Notes: generated from the sequence alone by a model not told the origin. Counted from the first letter of the stretch, positions 19,628 through 30,280 are shown. The stretch is 64,000 nucleotides of DNA from an uncultured Lactococcus sp. (GCF_934191625.1 NZ_CAKPUG010000001.1:310001-374000), one strand, 5' to 3'. Translations and numbers: made by a program.

Positions 19628-21232
19628 TTGGCAACTAAGTATATTTTCGTCACAGGTGGTGGTACATCATCAATGGGTAAGGGGATTGTTGCAGCGTCTT
19701 TGGGACGCTTGCTCAAAAACCGCGGTCTTAAAGTAACTGTACAAAAATTTGATCCATATCTTAATATTGATCCAGGGACAATGAGTCCTTATCAACACGG
19801 TGAGGTTTTTGTTACAGATGATGGTGCTGAAACGGACCTTGACCTTGGACACTATGAGCGTTTTATTGATATTAACCTTAATAAATACTCAAATGTGACT
19901 TCAGGTAAAGTTTACTCTGAAATCTTACGTAAAGAGCGTAAAGGTGAGTACCTTGGAGCGACAGTTCAAATGGTACCTCACGTTACTGATACATTAAAAG
20001 AAAAAATTAAACGTGCAGCCACAATGACTGATGCGGATGTTATTATCACTGAGGTTGGTGGTACTGTAGGTGATATGGAATCACTTCCATTCATTGAAGC
20101 CTTACGTCAAATGAAAGCAGAAGTTGGTTCAGATAATGTGATGTATATTCACACTGTGCCGATTCTTCACTTACGTGCAGCTGGAGAGTTGAAAACCAAA
20201 ATTGCACAAAATGCAACAAAAACATTGCGCGAGTATGGTATCCAAGCAAATATGTTGGTGCTTCGTACAGAAGTACCAATCACACGCGAGATGCGTGATA
20301 AAGTAGCTATGTACTGTGATGTCGATCCTGAAGCAGTTATCCAATCTCTTGATGTAGAACATCTCTACCAAATTCCGTTAAACTTGCAAGAGCAAAATAT
20401 GGATCAAATCGTTTGTGATCATTTGAAACTTGATGCACCTGCGGCGGATATGACAGAATGGGCAGCAATGGTTGACCATGTGATGAACCTTAAGAAAAAA
20501 GTCAAAATTGCCTTGGTTGGTAAATATGTAGAATTACCAGATGCATATATCTCAGTAACGGAAGCTTTGAAACATGCCGGTTATCCAGCAGATAGCGATA
20601 TTGAATTAGACTGGGTCAATGCAAATGATCTAGACGATAGTAATGCTGCAGCACGTTTGAAAGATGCACACGGTATTATTGTTCCTGGTGGCTTTGGTGA
20701 ACGTGGTTCAGAAGGTAAAATTTCGGCTATCCGTTATGCGCGTGAAAATGATGTGCCAATGTTGGGAATCTGTCTTGGCATGCAAATGACGTGCGTAGAG
20801 TTTGCGCGTAATGTTCTTGGGATGGAAGGGGCACACTCTTACGAATTAAACCCAGAAACACCATATCCAATTATTGATATCATGCGTGATCAAGTTGATG
20901 TTGAAGATATGGGAGGAACTTTACGTTTAGGGCTCTATCCATCAAAACTAAAAGCAAGTACTAAAGCGCGTGCAGCTTATAATGATGTTGATGTTGTTCA
21001 ACGTCGTCACCGCCACCGTTATGAATTTAATAATAAATACCGTGAGCAATTTGAAGCAGCTGGTTTCACATTCTCTGGTGTTTCACCAGACAACCGTTTG
21101 GTCGAAATCGTCGAATTGACAGATAAGAAATTCTTTGTTGCCTGCCAATATCACCCAGAGTTACAATCACGTCCAAACCGTCCAGAAGAACTTTATCAAG
21201 CTTTTGTTAAAGCCGCTGTGGATAATATCTAA
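19628..21232 (+). CDS. pyrG: CTP synthase
   Basis: Aminates UTP to CTP with ATP and glutamine. The N-terminal synthase domain begins [16 protein letters not shown]; the C-terminal glutaminase holds the nucleophile in LGICLGMQM (near residue 380) and the His/Glu pair in YHPELQSR. Length 534 is normal. The start codon is TTG at 19628, eight bases after GAGGAG. It is controlled by the leader attenuator described upstream and ends before its own terminator. Unlike many streptococci it does not sit behind rpoE, which is at 48.8 kb. Confidence 0.97.
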   Translation: MATKYIFVTGGGTSSMGKGIVAASLGRLLKNRGLKVTVQKFDPYLNIDPGTMSPYQHGEVFVTDDGAETDLDLGHYERFIDINLNKYSNVTSGKVYSEILRKERKGEYLGATVQMVPHVTDTLKEKIKRAATMTDADVIITEVGGTVGDMESLPFIEALRQMKAEVGSDNVMYIHTVPILHLRAAGELKTKIAQNATKTLREYGIQANMLVLRTEVPITREMRDKVAMYCDVDPEAVIQSLDVEHLYQIPLNLQEQNMDQIVCDHLKLDAPAADMTEWAAMVDHVMNLKKKVKIALVGKYVELPDAYISVTEALKHAGYPADSDIELDWVNANDLDDSNAAARLKDAHGIIVPGGFGERGSEGKISAIRYARENDVPMLGICLGMQMTCVEFARNVLGMEGAHSYELNPETPYPIIDIMRDQVDVEDMGGTLRLGLYPSKLKASTKARAAYNDVDVVQRRHRHRYEFNNKYREQFEAAGFTFSGVSPDNRLVEIVELTDKKFFVACQYHPELQSRPNRPEELYQAFVKAAVDNI

Positions 21233-21235
21233 AGA

Positions 21236-21268
21236 TAAAAATCCCCTCCTTGAGTTGGGGATTTTTCT
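21236..21268 (+). terminator. Rho-independent terminator of pyrG
   Basis: AAAAATCCCC / GGGGATTTTT hairpin. Confidence 0.9.
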
Positions 21269-21359
21269 GTGAACAAATCAGAGATTTCGGTATGGTTTAT
21301 CCTCACATTTTGATATACTGGGTTAAAAGTTAAAAGTTAAAACTTAAAAGGAAAAAGTT

Positions 21360-21962
21360 ATGTCAGAATACCAACGTATGATCTCAGGTCAACTGTATCG
21401 AGCGAGTAAGATTGAAAAGAAGTATAATCCACAAGCTTCAAGAGCGCTGGCTCAAAAAATAAATCAGGTAAGTTTATTGGATCAAGAACAAATCATCCGC
21501 TTAGAGAAGGAGCTTTTCGGCAGTACGGGTGAAAATATTTACGTGAATCCACCGCTTCATGTCGACTATGGTTTTAATACACATATTGGTGAAAATTTTT
21601 ATGCAAATACTGATTGTATGTTTATGGATGTTGCACCAATCACTATTGGTGATGATGTTATGCTTGGTCCACGTGTGAGCTTGATTACCCCAATGCATCC
21701 GCTTGATGCTGGTGTTAGAGTCAGAGGCTTGGAGTACGCCAAACCCATCACTATTGGGAAACGTGTCTGGCTAGGAGCTGGTGTAATTGTAAATCCAGGA
21801 GTAAATATTGGAGATAATACCATTGTTGGTTCAGGGGCGGTCGTGACGAAAGATTTACCAGAAAATGTTATTGCAGTAGGTAATCCGGCACGTATTTTGA
21901 GAGAAATCACGGAGGAGGATAAAAAATACTGGGAAGAGCAAGAAAAGAATTACTTTAATTAA
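21360..21962 (+). CDS. Sugar O-acetyltransferase (maltose/galactoside acetyltransferase type)
   Basis: 200-residue left-handed beta-helix acetyltransferase of the LacA/Maa type. The N-terminal cap (MISGQLYRASKIE) is followed by hexapeptide repeats (IGDDVMLGPRVSLITP, the conserved histidine in MHPLDAG, IGKRVWLGAGVIVNPGVNIGDNTIVGSGAVV) and GNPARILREI. It acetylates a sugar with acetyl-CoA; the natural acceptor is not evident. A ribosome site AAAGGAAAAAG precedes the ATG. Three TTAAAAG-like tandem units lie just upstream (21323-21350). Monocistronic between two terminators. Confidence 0.9.
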   Translation: MSEYQRMISGQLYRASKIEKKYNPQASRALAQKINQVSLLDQEQIIRLEKELFGSTGENIYVNPPLHVDYGFNTHIGENFYANTDCMFMDVAPITIGDDVMLGPRVSLITPMHPLDAGVRVRGLEYAKPITIGKRVWLGAGVIVNPGVNIGDNTIVGSGAVVTKDLPENVIAVGNPARILREITEEDKKYWEEQEKNYFN

Positions 21963-21973
21963 TCATTTCTATA

Positions 21974-22006
21974 AGAAAAAAGACAGATGAAAAATCTGTC
22001 TTTTAA
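21974..22006. terminator. Bidirectional terminator
   Basis: AAAAGACAGAT / ATCTGTCTTTT between convergent genes. Confidence 0.88.
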
Positions 22007-22029
22007 AATACCAATCTATGTTTCATAGA

Positions 22030-22206
22030 TTAATTTTTAGGTTCCACTACGCCGACTTTGCTAATGAGTAAAACAAAAAGTCCAAATACCAGTGAAACAA
22101 CCAAAGTGCTAAACGGTTTGTCAGCTACCCCAGCGAGTGCGGTCATAATGTAACCTACAACTTCGCCGATAACAGCTGACCAGAAAAGAGTTACAAGTAC
22201 TTTCAT
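22030..22206 (-). CDS. DUF2929 (YjzD-like) small membrane protein
   Basis: 58-residue protein starting MKVLVTLFWSAVIGEVVGYI, with two hydrophobic helices (about residues 4-24 and 33-50). The start and the GEVVGYI motif match the DUF2929 family of Firmicutes, whose function is unknown. It is too short for most gene finders. It converges with the acetyltransferase gene and is divergent from dnaE. A weak AGAAG ribosome site precedes its ATG. Confidence 0.75.
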   Translation of the reverse strand: MKVLVTLFWSAVIGEVVGYIMTALAGVADKPFSTLVVSLVFGLFVLLISKVGVVEPKN

Positions 22207-22312
22207 AATGATTCTTCTTTCGATTTTTCTTCAAAATAAAGTATAATACTATTAGAGCTAAAATTCAAGAATTATGCAAAAAAAGTATAAAACCAAGGAG
22301 AAAGGGGGGGAT

Positions 22313-25300
22313 ATGTTTGCACAACTCAACACCAAAACAGAGTATAGTTTTTTAGACAGTGTTGTCCGAGTGGATGATTATCTGAATATGGCAGAAAAAA
22401 TGGGCTATAAACAACTGGGTATTTGCGATGTAGGAAATCTCCACGGTGCTTATCACTTTGCGATTGAAGCGCAAAAGAGAAACATACAACCCATTATTGG
22501 AATTGAACTTGTTTTTGAGATAGAAAGCTTACCTATATCTTTTAGTTTCATTGCTAAAAACACAGCTGGTTATAAAAACCTATTAAAAATATCTTCCAGT
22601 CATAATTATGGACGTCATCATTTTTCTGATATTGAGAGTTTCCTAAAGGATGTCGTTTTAGTGGTACCCGAGACTTATGCGAACCTCTCTGCTCTTTTAA
22701 AGATTCAGGCAGAAGTGTATGTTGGCATTTTATCTACTAGCGGCGAAAGAACTTCGACCCCGCTTCCGCTCCTTCCTTTTCAGCCTGTGCGTTACTTATC
22801 GCAGGCTGATAACGAAAGCCTTGAAGTCCTTCATGCCATCCGTGATTTAATTCCTTATAACCAAGAATTGACTTTATCAAATAACCAACTTTTGCAAAGA
22901 CCAGATATTTATGAAAAGTTATATGCTAAGTCTTACCCCCAAGCCTTAGTTAATCTTGAAAACTTAGTTAAAAATATTTCGTATGACTTTAGTGAGAAGT
23001 TAGGCTTGCCTCAGTTTGATAAACAAAGAGATGCTGCGGAGTTGCTCCGCGAAAGAGCTGAAGCCAATCTACCAGAAGGAGAAGACTATCGTGTACGCCT
23101 CCATCATGAACTTTCGGTTATCCATCAAATGGGTTTTGATGACTATTTTCTTATCGTTGCCGACCTATTGCGATATGCAAGCGAAAATGACATCTATTGT
23201 GGTATGGGACGTGGCTCGGCTGCCGGTTCACTAGTGGCTTATACTTTAGGCATTACTCATGTTGACCCTGTGGCAAATAACCTCTTCTTTGAACGCTTTC
23301 TCAATCCAGAGCGTGTAGCGATGCCTGATATCGATATTGATATGCCTGATACCAAACGTTCGGAGTTACTTGCCTATATGAAGCGACGTTATGGAAGTGA
23401 TCATGTGGCACAGATTGTGACTTTCTCAACCTTTGGTAAACGTCAAGCTTTACGTGATGTAGGAAAGGCATTTGGAATGAACGAAGCTGAGCTTTCTTCT
23501 TTCACACGGATGCTGGGGCAACGTTTTGGTTCCCTTCGTGATGAGTACGAGGAAAATCCTAAACTTAAGGCTGAAATTTTACGTGATAGTCGATTGCAAA
23601 AGGTGTATGAGATAGCTACTCGGATAGAAGGTTTGCCGCGTCAAACTTCAACACATGCTTCGGGTGTGGTTTTGAGTCAAGAATCTTTAGTCAATTATGT
23701 GCCGCTAAAACCATCAGATGATTTGGCCCTGACACAATATGAAGCTCCAGATGTTGAAGCAATAGGTCTTTTAAAAATTGACTTTTTGGGTTTACGGAAT
23801 TTATCAATAATTGAACGTTTACGTGAATTAGTCCAAAAACGAAAAAATGTACATATTGACCCTTTGCAAATAGATTTAGAAGATGAAAAAACTTTAGCAC
23901 TTTTCCGTGCTGGAAATACTCTGGGTATTTTTCAATTTGAGAATCCGCAGATGAGACGCTTTTTGCGTAATTTATCTCCGACAAAGTTCGAGGATATTGT
24001 TGATGCGACTTCTATTTTTCGACCTGGGCCATCGCAGTTTATTCCACAATTTGTGGCACGACGCCATGGAGAGGAAAAAGTAGAAGTCATTGATGACACA
24101 CTGACAGAAATATTAGCTCCAACCTATGGCATAATGATTTATCAGGAACAAATCATGCAAGTTGCGCAAAGCTTTGCTGGCTTTTCTTTGGGAAAGGCTG
24201 ACTTGCTTCGCCGTGCAATCTCCAAGAAAAAAGGAAAAGAATTTGAAGAACTCCAAGCTGAATTTTTAGCAGGAAGTTTGAAGCTTGGGCATACTGAAGC
24301 AAAAGCTATGAAGATATATCGCTTGATAGAGCGCTTTGCTAATTATGGCTTTAATCGTTCTCATGCTTATGCGTATGCTGCTTTAGCTTTTCAAATTGCC
24401 TACTTTAAAGCGAACTATCCCGATGAATTTTATGAGGTACAGCTACGAGATCGTAAGAGAGAAAGCATGATTCAAGACGCTTTGGACAATGATTTTCAAA
24501 TGGAGCAGCCTTTTATTAATCGAATGCCCTATCATGACAGAGTAGAAAATGGGAAAATTGCTTTAGGGTTAGCAAATGTACGATCGATTCCAAGAGACAT
24601 GGCATACTGGATTGTTGAACATAGACCCTTTAGTGATATAGCAGATTTGGTGAAAAGTTTACCTCAAAATTTCCAGAAAGAAGATTATTTGCTTCCTCTT
24701 GTACAGATTGGAGCCTTTGATGATCAAGATATGAATAGAGGGAAATTGGCTCAAAACTTGCCAACCTTGATTGATTATAGCCAAAATATCCAACTGGATC
24801 TCTTTGGGGCTTCTTCCTTGAAGTTCTCTTTTCAAGATGCAGATGATTATCTACAATCCGAGAAATACGAATTTGAAAAGCGGTTTTTAGGTGTTGGCAT
24901 TACGGCCCATCCTCTGCAATCTTTAGCACTTAAGCTAAAAACTAATTTTACAGTTTTGTCTGATTTGCAAAAAAATAAGCGAGCAACTGTTTTAGTTGAA
25001 CTTCTTACTGTACGTACCCATCGTACAAAGACTGGGGAGACCATGGCTTTCCTGACCACAACGGACAGTAAGGAAAATTTTGATATTACTCTTTTCCCAG
25101 AAAATTATCGGCGCTTTATGGGAAATCTCGAAAAGGGAAAATTTTATTTAGTGTCGGGTAAAATTTCTGAAAGAAATGATGCTTTGCAGATGTTGGCTGA
25201 TCGGGTTATCGAAGTAGAAGATACGGAACGTAAGCTTTGGCTGAATCTTGAGGATTCACGTCATAATACACGTATTTCGCGTATTTTACAGGATTTTCCT

Positions 25301-25429
25301 GGAGGGATACAAGTTATTTTGCATTTTGCTAATACAAAAAAAACCACACAGACTCAGGTCTATGTGGAAGAAAGTGATTTGCTTTTGAACAAATTGAAAG
25401 CCTATGTCTTGAACGCTGTTTATAAATAG
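22313..25429 (+). CDS. dnaE: DNA polymerase III alpha subunit DnaE
   Basis: Lagging-strand type replicative polymerase of Firmicutes; a separate PolC normally does the bulk synthesis. 1038 residues. The PHP domain is N-terminal ([15 protein letters not shown]), the polymerase core carries the catalytic PDIDIDMPD near residue 341 and GRGSAAGS near 303, and a helix-hairpin-helix and OB fold are C-terminal. I start at ATG 22313 (MFAQL), as in other lactococcal DnaE, not at an in-frame ATG 39 bases upstream; a G-rich AAGGAG-containing stretch precedes it. The terminator overlaps its last codons. Confidence 0.95.
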   Translation: MFAQLNTKTEYSFLDSVVRVDDYLNMAEKMGYKQLGICDVGNLHGAYHFAIEAQKRNIQPIIGIELVFEIESLPISFSFIAKNTAGYKNLLKISSSHNYGRHHFSDIESFLKDVVLVVPETYANLSALLKIQAEVYVGILSTSGERTSTPLPLLPFQPVRYLSQADNESLEVLHAIRDLIPYNQELTLSNNQLLQRPDIYEKLYAKSYPQALVNLENLVKNISYDFSEKLGLPQFDKQRDAAELLRERAEANLPEGEDYRVRLHHELSVIHQMGFDDYFLIVADLLRYASENDIYCGMGRGSAAGSLVAYTLGITHVDPVANNLFFERFLNPERVAMPDIDIDMPDTKRSELLAYMKRRYGSDHVAQIVTFSTFGKRQALRDVGKAFGMNEAELSSFTRMLGQRFGSLRDEYEENPKLKAEILRDSRLQKVYEIATRIEGLPRQTSTHASGVVLSQESLVNYVPLKPSDDLALTQYEAPDVEAIGLLKIDFLGLRNLSIIERLRELVQKRKNVHIDPLQIDLEDEKTLALFRAGNTLGIFQFENPQMRRFLRNLSPTKFEDIVDATSIFRPGPSQFIPQFVARRHGEEKVEVIDDTLTEILAPTYGIMIYQEQIMQVAQSFAGFSLGKADLLRRAISKKKGKEFEELQAEFLAGSLKLGHTEAKAMKIYRLIERFANYGFNRSHAYAYAALAFQIAYFKANYPDEFYEVQLRDRKRESMIQDALDNDFQMEQPFINRMPYHDRVENGKIALGLANVRSIPRDMAYWIVEHRPFSDIADLVKSLPQNFQKEDYLLPLVQIGAFDDQDMNRGKLAQNLPTLIDYSQNIQLDLFGASSLKFSFQDADDYLQSEKYEFEKRFLGVGITAHPLQSLALKLKTNFTVLSDLQKNKRATVLVELLTVRTHRTKTGETMAFLTTTDSKENFDITLFPENYRRFMGNLEKGKFYLVSGKISERNDALQMLADRVIEVEDTERKLWLNLEDSRHNTRISRILQDFPGGIQVILHFANTKKTTQTQVYVEESDLLLNKLKAYVLNAVYK

Positions 25430-25438
25430 CGTTTTTCT
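25412..25438. terminator. Terminator overlapping the dnaE stop codon
   Basis: AACGCT / AGCGTT hairpin followed by TTTTC; the dnaE TAG (25427-25429) is at the foot of the right arm. Confidence 0.7.
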
Positions 25439-26091
25439 TATGATCCCACATAACCATAGATGGAGAACCACATCAACATCGCAGCACCAAGAACAAAAAG
25501 ATGCCAGACTACATGAGCAAAGGGAAATTTATAACGGTAAATAATGGCACCGACAGAGTAAATCACGCCTCCACCAACTAAAAACCAGAAGCCATAAGCT
25601 GGTAGAAGTTGCCAGAGAGGATAAATGGCAAAGAGTATAATCCAACCCATGACGATATAAAGGACAGTTGATCCTCTAGGAACTGTGTTCCATCGTGGTA
25701 GGTAAATAGCTGTAACGACGATTCCCATGATTGCGCAGAGCCAAACCAGTGCCAACAATCCCCAACCTAGCCAATTTCCTAAAGTAACGAGGCAATAAGG
25801 GGTATAAGTTCCTGCGATGAGTAAAAAGATGCCACTATGATCAAAAACCTGAAAGATTTTTTGAGCACGTGTAAAGTGTAGGCTGTGTGCCAAAGTTGAA
25901 AAGAGAAAAAGGAGTACAAGTGAAGCTCCATAAATTGAAAAGGCAACAACCTGTATCGTTGAATGATTGGCTACTCCCTTAAGTATAAGTAAAACAAGAC
26001 CTGTAATAGCAAGACCGGTTCCGATTCCATGTGTGATGGCATTAAAGACTTGGTCAACAATTTGATAAGCGCGAGAAGCTGACTTTTCCAT
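25438..26091 (-). CDS. Hemolysin III family (TrhA/YqfA-like) membrane protein
   Basis: 217-residue protein with seven predicted membrane segments and family residues: the early ITHGIG, STLAHSLHF, FDHSGIFLLIAGTYTP and the late HVVWHLFVL histidines, which in this superfamily form a metal site. Despite the family name, the role is probably membrane/lipid homeostasis rather than toxin activity. The start is ATG 26091 (MEKSASR) behind AAGGAG, not the longer in-frame start 42 bases upstream. It converges on dnaE. Confidence 0.9.
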   Translation of the reverse strand: MEKSASRAYQIVDQVFNAITHGIGTGLAITGLVLLILKGVANHSTIQVVAFSIYGASLVLLFLFSTLAHSLHFTRAQKIFQVFDHSGIFLLIAGTYTPYCLVTLGNWLGWGLLALVWLCAIMGIVVTAIYLPRWNTVPRGSTVLYIVMGWIILFAIYPLWQLLPAYGFWFLVGGGVIYSVGAIIYRYKFPFAHVVWHLFVLGAAMLMWFSIYGYVGS

Positions 26092-26258
26092 TGATCTCCT
26101 TCTTTCCACAATAATTTCGCGTTGTAAATTCAAAAATTTTATAAATTTGAAAAAGAGGATTAGCGAAATTGCAGTTGATTTGGTATAATATTAATATATA
26201 TTAACATAGATTGTTTAGAAAAGAAATCGAAGTCTTTTTATTTTGATTTGGAGAAAAT

Positions 26259-27095
26259 ATGACAATTAAAATTGTGACAGATTCATCAATAACTATTGAA
26301 CCAGAATTAGTAGAAGAACTTGATATTACTGTAGTTCCATTGTCTGTAACTATTGACGGCACAACTTACCTTGATTCAGACTTGCCGTTGGGCTCATTCA
26401 TGGAAAAAATGAAGGCTTCAAAGGCACTGCCGAAAACAAGCCAGCCTCCTGTAGGAGTTTTTGCAGAAAAATATGAAGAAATCGCTGGTGAAGAAGATGC
26501 GATTATTTCCATCCACATCACTGAAAGTTTAAGCGGCACAGTACAAGCAGCACGTCAAGGAGCGATGCTTTCTGGTCGTGATGTAACCGTTCTTGATAGT
26601 GATTTTACCGACCAAGGTTTGAAATTCCAAGTATTGGAAGCTGCTCGCTTGGCTAAAGAAGGTCTTGGAAAAGAAGAAATCTTGCAGAGAATTGAGCACG
26701 TACGTAAAAATACGGAACTTTTCATTGGTATTTCAACACTCGAAAACTTGGTTAAAGGAGGGCGTATCAGCCGTACGACTGGTATTGTGGGTAGTCTTCT
26801 GCACGTACGTATCGTGATGGAGCTGAAAAACCGTGAATTAGGTGTAATGACCAGAGGTCGTGGTAATAAGACATTTACAAAATGGTTAGATGAAACAGTA
26901 GAACATATCGCAAACTCTGGACGTAAAATTCGTGAGATTGGTATTTCTCATGTCGAAGGACTTGATTTTTCGAATAAAGCGAAGGAAGCTTTGCAAAAGT
27001 TTGTGGAAAAACCAATTTCTATCTTAGATACTAATTCTACTATTGCTACTCATACAGGTCCGGGTGCTTGGGCTGTTATGATTGATTATGAATAA
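26259..27095 (+). CDS. DegV family fatty-acid-binding protein
   Basis: 278-residue DegV/FakB-type protein that binds a fatty acid for phosphorylation by FakA in known systems. Visible are KIVTDSSITIEPE at the start, the lipid-binding SGTVQAARQGA region near residue 93, and the GRISRTTG loop near 168. A GGAGAA site precedes the ATG. It is the first gene of degV-ypmR-ypmS; its last codons overlap the next gene by eight bases. Confidence 0.92.
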   Translation: MTIKIVTDSSITIEPELVEELDITVVPLSVTIDGTTYLDSDLPLGSFMEKMKASKALPKTSQPPVGVFAEKYEEIAGEEDAIISIHITESLSGTVQAARQGAMLSGRDVTVLDSDFTDQGLKFQVLEAARLAKEGLGKEEILQRIEHVRKNTELFIGISTLENLVKGGRISRTTGIVGSLLHVRIVMELKNRELGVMTRGRGNKTFTKWLDETVEHIANSGRKIREIGISHVEGLDFSNKAKEALQKFVEKPISILDTNSTIATHTGPGAWAVMIDYE

Positions 27096-27912
27096 AAAAT
27101 TGAAAATTTTTCTTGAACTTGCTGGTTTTTTGCTAGCAAGTTTACTTGTATTCTGTTTGCTTTCTTTGGTAAATGCTCCAGGAGGGAATCGTTTAAAAGA
27201 ACAAACACAAAATCAAAATAAAAACTTGAATTACGTGGCATTAGGAGATTCATTAACAGAAGGAGTTGGCGATGCAACGGGGCAAGGCGGCTTTGTACCA
27301 CTTTTAGCAAAAGTGATAGAAAACCAAACCACTAGTAACGTTGAGTCACACAACTTTGGTCATGCAGGAGATACAAGTGTACAAATCTACGATAAAATTC
27401 AGGATGGAGAAATACAAGCAGCTATTAAATCTGCGGATTTTATAACCTTGACCGTGGGAGGAAATGATGTTATGAAAGTTATCCGGGATAACGCTGCTCA
27501 TCTTTCAAATCTTAAAGAAAATGACTTTGTCCAACCTGCGCGTAACTATCAAAAAGAGTTAAAAAAGATATTTGATACGATTCGGCAAAATAACCCAGAG
27601 GCACATGTCTATGTGTTGGGTATATATAATCCTTTCTATATGAATTTTCCTAATATAACAGCCTTGCAAACGATTATTAATAATTGGAACCTCGCGACTG
27701 AAGAAACCGTCAAAGAAGAAGAAAATACGAGTTTTATTGCCATTAACGATTTGCTTTATAAAGGGATAGGAGGGGAAAAAGGGATTTCCGAAAGTGAGTC
27801 ACAAAGCAACGACCTCCTTTATACAGCAGACAGTTTTCATCCTAACAATCTTGGCTATCAAATTATGGCTGATGCAGTGTTTAAAGAATATCAGGTGATC
27901 AATGAAAAATAA
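27088..27912 (+). CDS. ypmR: GDSL-type lipase/esterase, YpmR-like
   Basis: Membrane-anchored SGNH hydrolase: one N-terminal hydrophobic helix (about residues 8-28), block I GDSLTEGVG with the nucleophile serine near residue 55, the Gly/Asn blocks (GHAGDT, VGGNDV) and block V DSFHPN near residue 250. 274 residues from ATG 27088; a TTG six bases earlier is possible. It is translated from within the degV stop region and overlaps ypmS, matching the ypmR-ypmS pairing of Bacillus. Substrate unknown. Confidence 0.87.
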   Translation: MNKKLKIFLELAGFLLASLLVFCLLSLVNAPGGNRLKEQTQNQNKNLNYVALGDSLTEGVGDATGQGGFVPLLAKVIENQTTSNVESHNFGHAGDTSVQIYDKIQDGEIQAAIKSADFITLTVGGNDVMKVIRDNAAHLSNLKENDFVQPARNYQKELKKIFDTIRQNNPEAHVYVLGIYNPFYMNFPNITALQTIINNWNLATEETVKEEENTSFIAINDLLYKGIGGEKGISESESQSNDLLYTADSFHPNNLGYQIMADAVFKEYQVINEK

Positions 27913-28489
27913 AAAAACAATTTGGAAATGGCTTTTTCTTGCCTTATTAGCAATTAATCTTGGAAGCCTTGCTTTTGTTTCGAGTCGCGTGTTTAATGTA
28001 CGAGATCAAGATTTTGTGGGTAAAGAAGTAAGTAAGCCTAAAGAAGCCACTGAAGTCGGTAAAGTAACGACTAATCGTGATCAATTAAATCAGCTTATTA
28101 ACACTTATTTGCAAGATTTTCAGACTTCCGAGATGAGTTACAAGTTCTATTTATCGAACAGTCAAGCTGTTTTAGAAGCTTCTTATCAACTCTTTGGTCA
28201 AAAAATCCCGCTCTATATTTATTTTGAGCCTCTGGCCTTAAATGACGGTTCAGTTGCACTTCAAGTGAAAAATGTCTCGGCAGGTTCATTGAACCTGCCG
28301 ACAAGCGCGGTTCTAGCTTATGTGAAGTCAAGTTTTAAGCTTCCAGCCTTTGTCGAGGTTTTACCGACGAAGGATCAAGTTATATTACATTTACCCCAAC
28401 TTCCCTTAGCAGATAATTTATATTTAAAAGCAAATCAGCTCGATTTAGTCAGTGGAAACTTTACTTTTAATTTGATGATTAAACCTTAA
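27902..28489 (+). CDS. ypmS: YpmS family (DUF2140) protein
   Basis: 195-residue protein with one N-terminal membrane helix (about residues 8-28) and an extracytoplasmic beta-rich domain (YQLFGQKIPLYIYFEP, VALQVKNVSAGSLNLP). The family is found with YpmR in Firmicutes; function unknown, likely envelope. Its ATG lies in the last codons of ypmR, so it is translationally coupled. Confidence 0.85.
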   Translation: MKNKKTIWKWLFLALLAINLGSLAFVSSRVFNVRDQDFVGKEVSKPKEATEVGKVTTNRDQLNQLINTYLQDFQTSEMSYKFYLSNSQAVLEASYQLFGQKIPLYIYFEPLALNDGSVALQVKNVSAGSLNLPTSAVLAYVKSSFKLPAFVEVLPTKDQVILHLPQLPLADNLYLKANQLDLVSGNFTFNLMIKP

Positions 28490-28525
28490 AATCAGCTAAA
28501 AACCGCAGAAAAACGCTGTTTAGGC

Positions 28526-28554
28526 TTGCAAAGGTGCACAACATTTGATAAAAT
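28526..28554 (+). promoter_or_regulatory. hup promoter
   Basis: TTGCAA, 17-base spacer ending TGA, TAAAAT: a consensus-like promoter with extended -10, as expected for an abundant protein. Confidence 0.8.
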
Positions 28555-28606
28555 GAAAAGTGCCTAATATGAACAGGTAAAACAAAATATGGAGGACATT
28601 TTTAAA

Positions 28607-28882
28607 ATGGCTAACAAACAAGATCTTATTGCTGAAGTGGCAACAAAAGCTGGATTGACTAAAAAAGATGCTGAAAAAGCAGTTAACGCTTTCGGTGAAT
28701 CAGTAACTGAATTCCTCGCAAAAGGAGAAAAAGTTCAACTTATCGGTTTCGGTACTTTCGAAACTCGTGAACGTGCAGCTCGCGAAGGACGCAACCCACA
28801 AACTGGTGCAGCTATCCAAATCGCAGCAACTACAGTTCCTGCATTTAAAGCTGGTAAAGCTTTGAAAGACGCTGTTAAATAA
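28607..28882 (+). CDS. hup: DNA-binding protein HU
   Basis: Nucleoid protein of 91 residues that bends and wraps DNA as a dimer. [47 protein letters not shown] and the C-terminal [15 protein letters not shown] are typical. The ATG at 28607 is preceded by GGAGG, whereas the in-frame ATG 18 bases upstream overlaps that site. Codons are strongly biased, as in highly expressed genes. It has its own promoter and terminator. Confidence 0.97.
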   Translation: MANKQDLIAEVATKAGLTKKDAEKAVNAFGESVTEFLAKGEKVQLIGFGTFETRERAAREGRNPQTGAAIQIAATTVPAFKAGKALKDAVK

Positions 28883-28899
28883 TCTAGCGTAGAAATACT

Positions 28900-28929
28900 G
28901 ATACCGTGGTTAACCATGGTATTTTTTTT
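28900..28929 (+). terminator. Rho-independent terminator of hup
   Basis: ATACCGTGGT / ACCATGGTAT hairpin followed by T8. Confidence 0.9.
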
Positions 28930-29042
28930 GTCATCAGTATCTAAAATTTCTAGAACATATATATCTATTAACATCAAAAAGGAATATTGAGAAATTGCAG
29001 GATAAGCCGTCAGTTTTCAAGCTGTGAAAACAAAGAAAAAAG

Positions 29043-29093
29043 TGATAAAATGTAAGGATGAAAAAATGCTTCCACTTATTAAGCTAAGGAAGC
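29043..29093 (+). promoter_or_regulatory. Promoter, 9-codon leader ORF and SD-masking hairpin before the cysteine desulfurase
   Basis: Extended -10 TGATAAAAT (29043-29051) ends 7 bases before an ATG at 29058. That ATG opens MKKCFHLLS and stops at 29085-29087. GCTTCC (29068-29073) can pair with GGAAGC (29088-29093), which covers the AAGGAAG ribosome site of the downstream gene. Ribosomes reaching the leader stop codon would open the stem. Confidence 0.45.
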
Positions 29094-29099
29094 TGTTAA

Positions 29100-30272
29100 A
29101 TGTTATTCAGAAATGGGGAAACTAAAATCATTTACTTTGATAATTCTGCTACTACAGCTATAAATCCAGAAGTTTTACGTACATATACAGATGTTGCTAC
29201 TAAAATTATGGGAAATCCCTCAAGCTTGCATAGTTTAGGTGCCACAGCAACACGCCTTTTGGAGGCTTCGCGTCGCCAAATCGCGGATTTACTTCAGGTC
29301 AACTCAGAGGAAATTTATTTCACAAGTGGAGGGACAGAAGGCGATAACTGGGTATTAAAAGGTGTAGCTTATGAAAAAGAAAGATTTGGTAAGCACATTA
29401 TTATCTCAGCGATAGAACATCCTGCAGTTAAAAACACTGCCGCATGGCTAGCTACACAAGGTTTTGAGATAGATGAAGCGCCTGTTGATGAGCGGGGCTT
29501 CGTTAAAGTAGCAGAACTTGAGTCATTAATACGTGAAGATACAATTTTGGTCTCTGTCATGGCTGTAAATAACGAGATAGGCTCTATTCAACCGATCAAA
29601 GAAATCGCTAAACTCTTGGAAAATCGTCCTACCATTTCTTTCCACATCGATGCTGTCCAAGCCATTGGTAAAATAGCTGTTGAGGACTTTATGTTGGAAC
29701 GTGTGGACTTCGCAACATTTTCAGCACATAAATTCCATGGTCCACGCGGTGTAGGTTTCCTTTATGTTAAATCAGGGAAGCGCTTAGCCCCTCTTTTGCA
29801 TGGCGGCGGGCAAGAAAGCAATAAGCGTTCGACAACTGAAAATGTGGCCGGCATTGCTGCTACAGCTAAGGCACTTCGTCTTGCTTTATCTGATTTTAAT
29901 CATAAAGTTGAGAAAATTCGTCAAATGAAAGCTATTATATTTGAAGAACTCTCTAAGCAAGAAAAAATTATCCTTTTTTCAGATATGGATAACTTTGCAC
30001 CTAATATATTGACATTTGGAATTCGTGGAGTTAGAGGGGAAGTAGTTGTCCATGCTTTCGAAAAACATGAGATTTTTATCTCGACGACATCTGCATGTTC
30101 GTCGAAGAAAAATGCTGCTGCGGGCACACTTATGGCTATGCATGTCAAACCTGATCTTGCAACCAGCGCTGTACGTGTTAGTCTGGACCATACAAATAAT
30201 ATGTTAGAGATTGAAGCCTTTCTTACAATCTTCCGCAATATTTATCAAGAAATGCTGAAAGTTGCGAATTGA
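29100..30272 (+). CDS. Cysteine desulfurase (NifS/IscS family)
   Basis: PLP enzyme taking sulfur from cysteine for Fe-S clusters and tRNA thiolation. Conserved items are YFDNSATT at the start, TSGGTEGDN near residue 84, the PLP lysine in SAHKFHGPRG near residue 209, and the persulfide cysteine in STTSACSSK near residue 333. 390 residues. The ATG at 29100, with AAGGAAG 7 bases upstream, adds about ten residues (MLFRNGETKI) before the usual IYFDNSATT start. It is close to cysK, which runs in the opposite direction. Gene name not assigned because IscS, NifS and related paralogues cannot be separated by eye. Confidence 0.92.
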   Translation: MLFRNGETKIIYFDNSATTAINPEVLRTYTDVATKIMGNPSSLHSLGATATRLLEASRRQIADLLQVNSEEIYFTSGGTEGDNWVLKGVAYEKERFGKHIIISAIEHPAVKNTAAWLATQGFEIDEAPVDERGFVKVAELESLIREDTILVSVMAVNNEIGSIQPIKEIAKLLENRPTISFHIDAVQAIGKIAVEDFMLERVDFATFSAHKFHGPRGVGFLYVKSGKRLAPLLHGGGQESNKRSTTENVAGIAATAKALRLALSDFNHKVEKIRQMKAIIFEELSKQEKIILFSDMDNFAPNILTFGIRGVRGEVVVHAFEKHEIFISTTSACSSKKNAAAGTLMAMHVKPDLATSAVRVSLDHTNNMLEIEAFLTIFRNIYQEMLKVAN

Positions 30273-30280
30273 TAAAAGAA

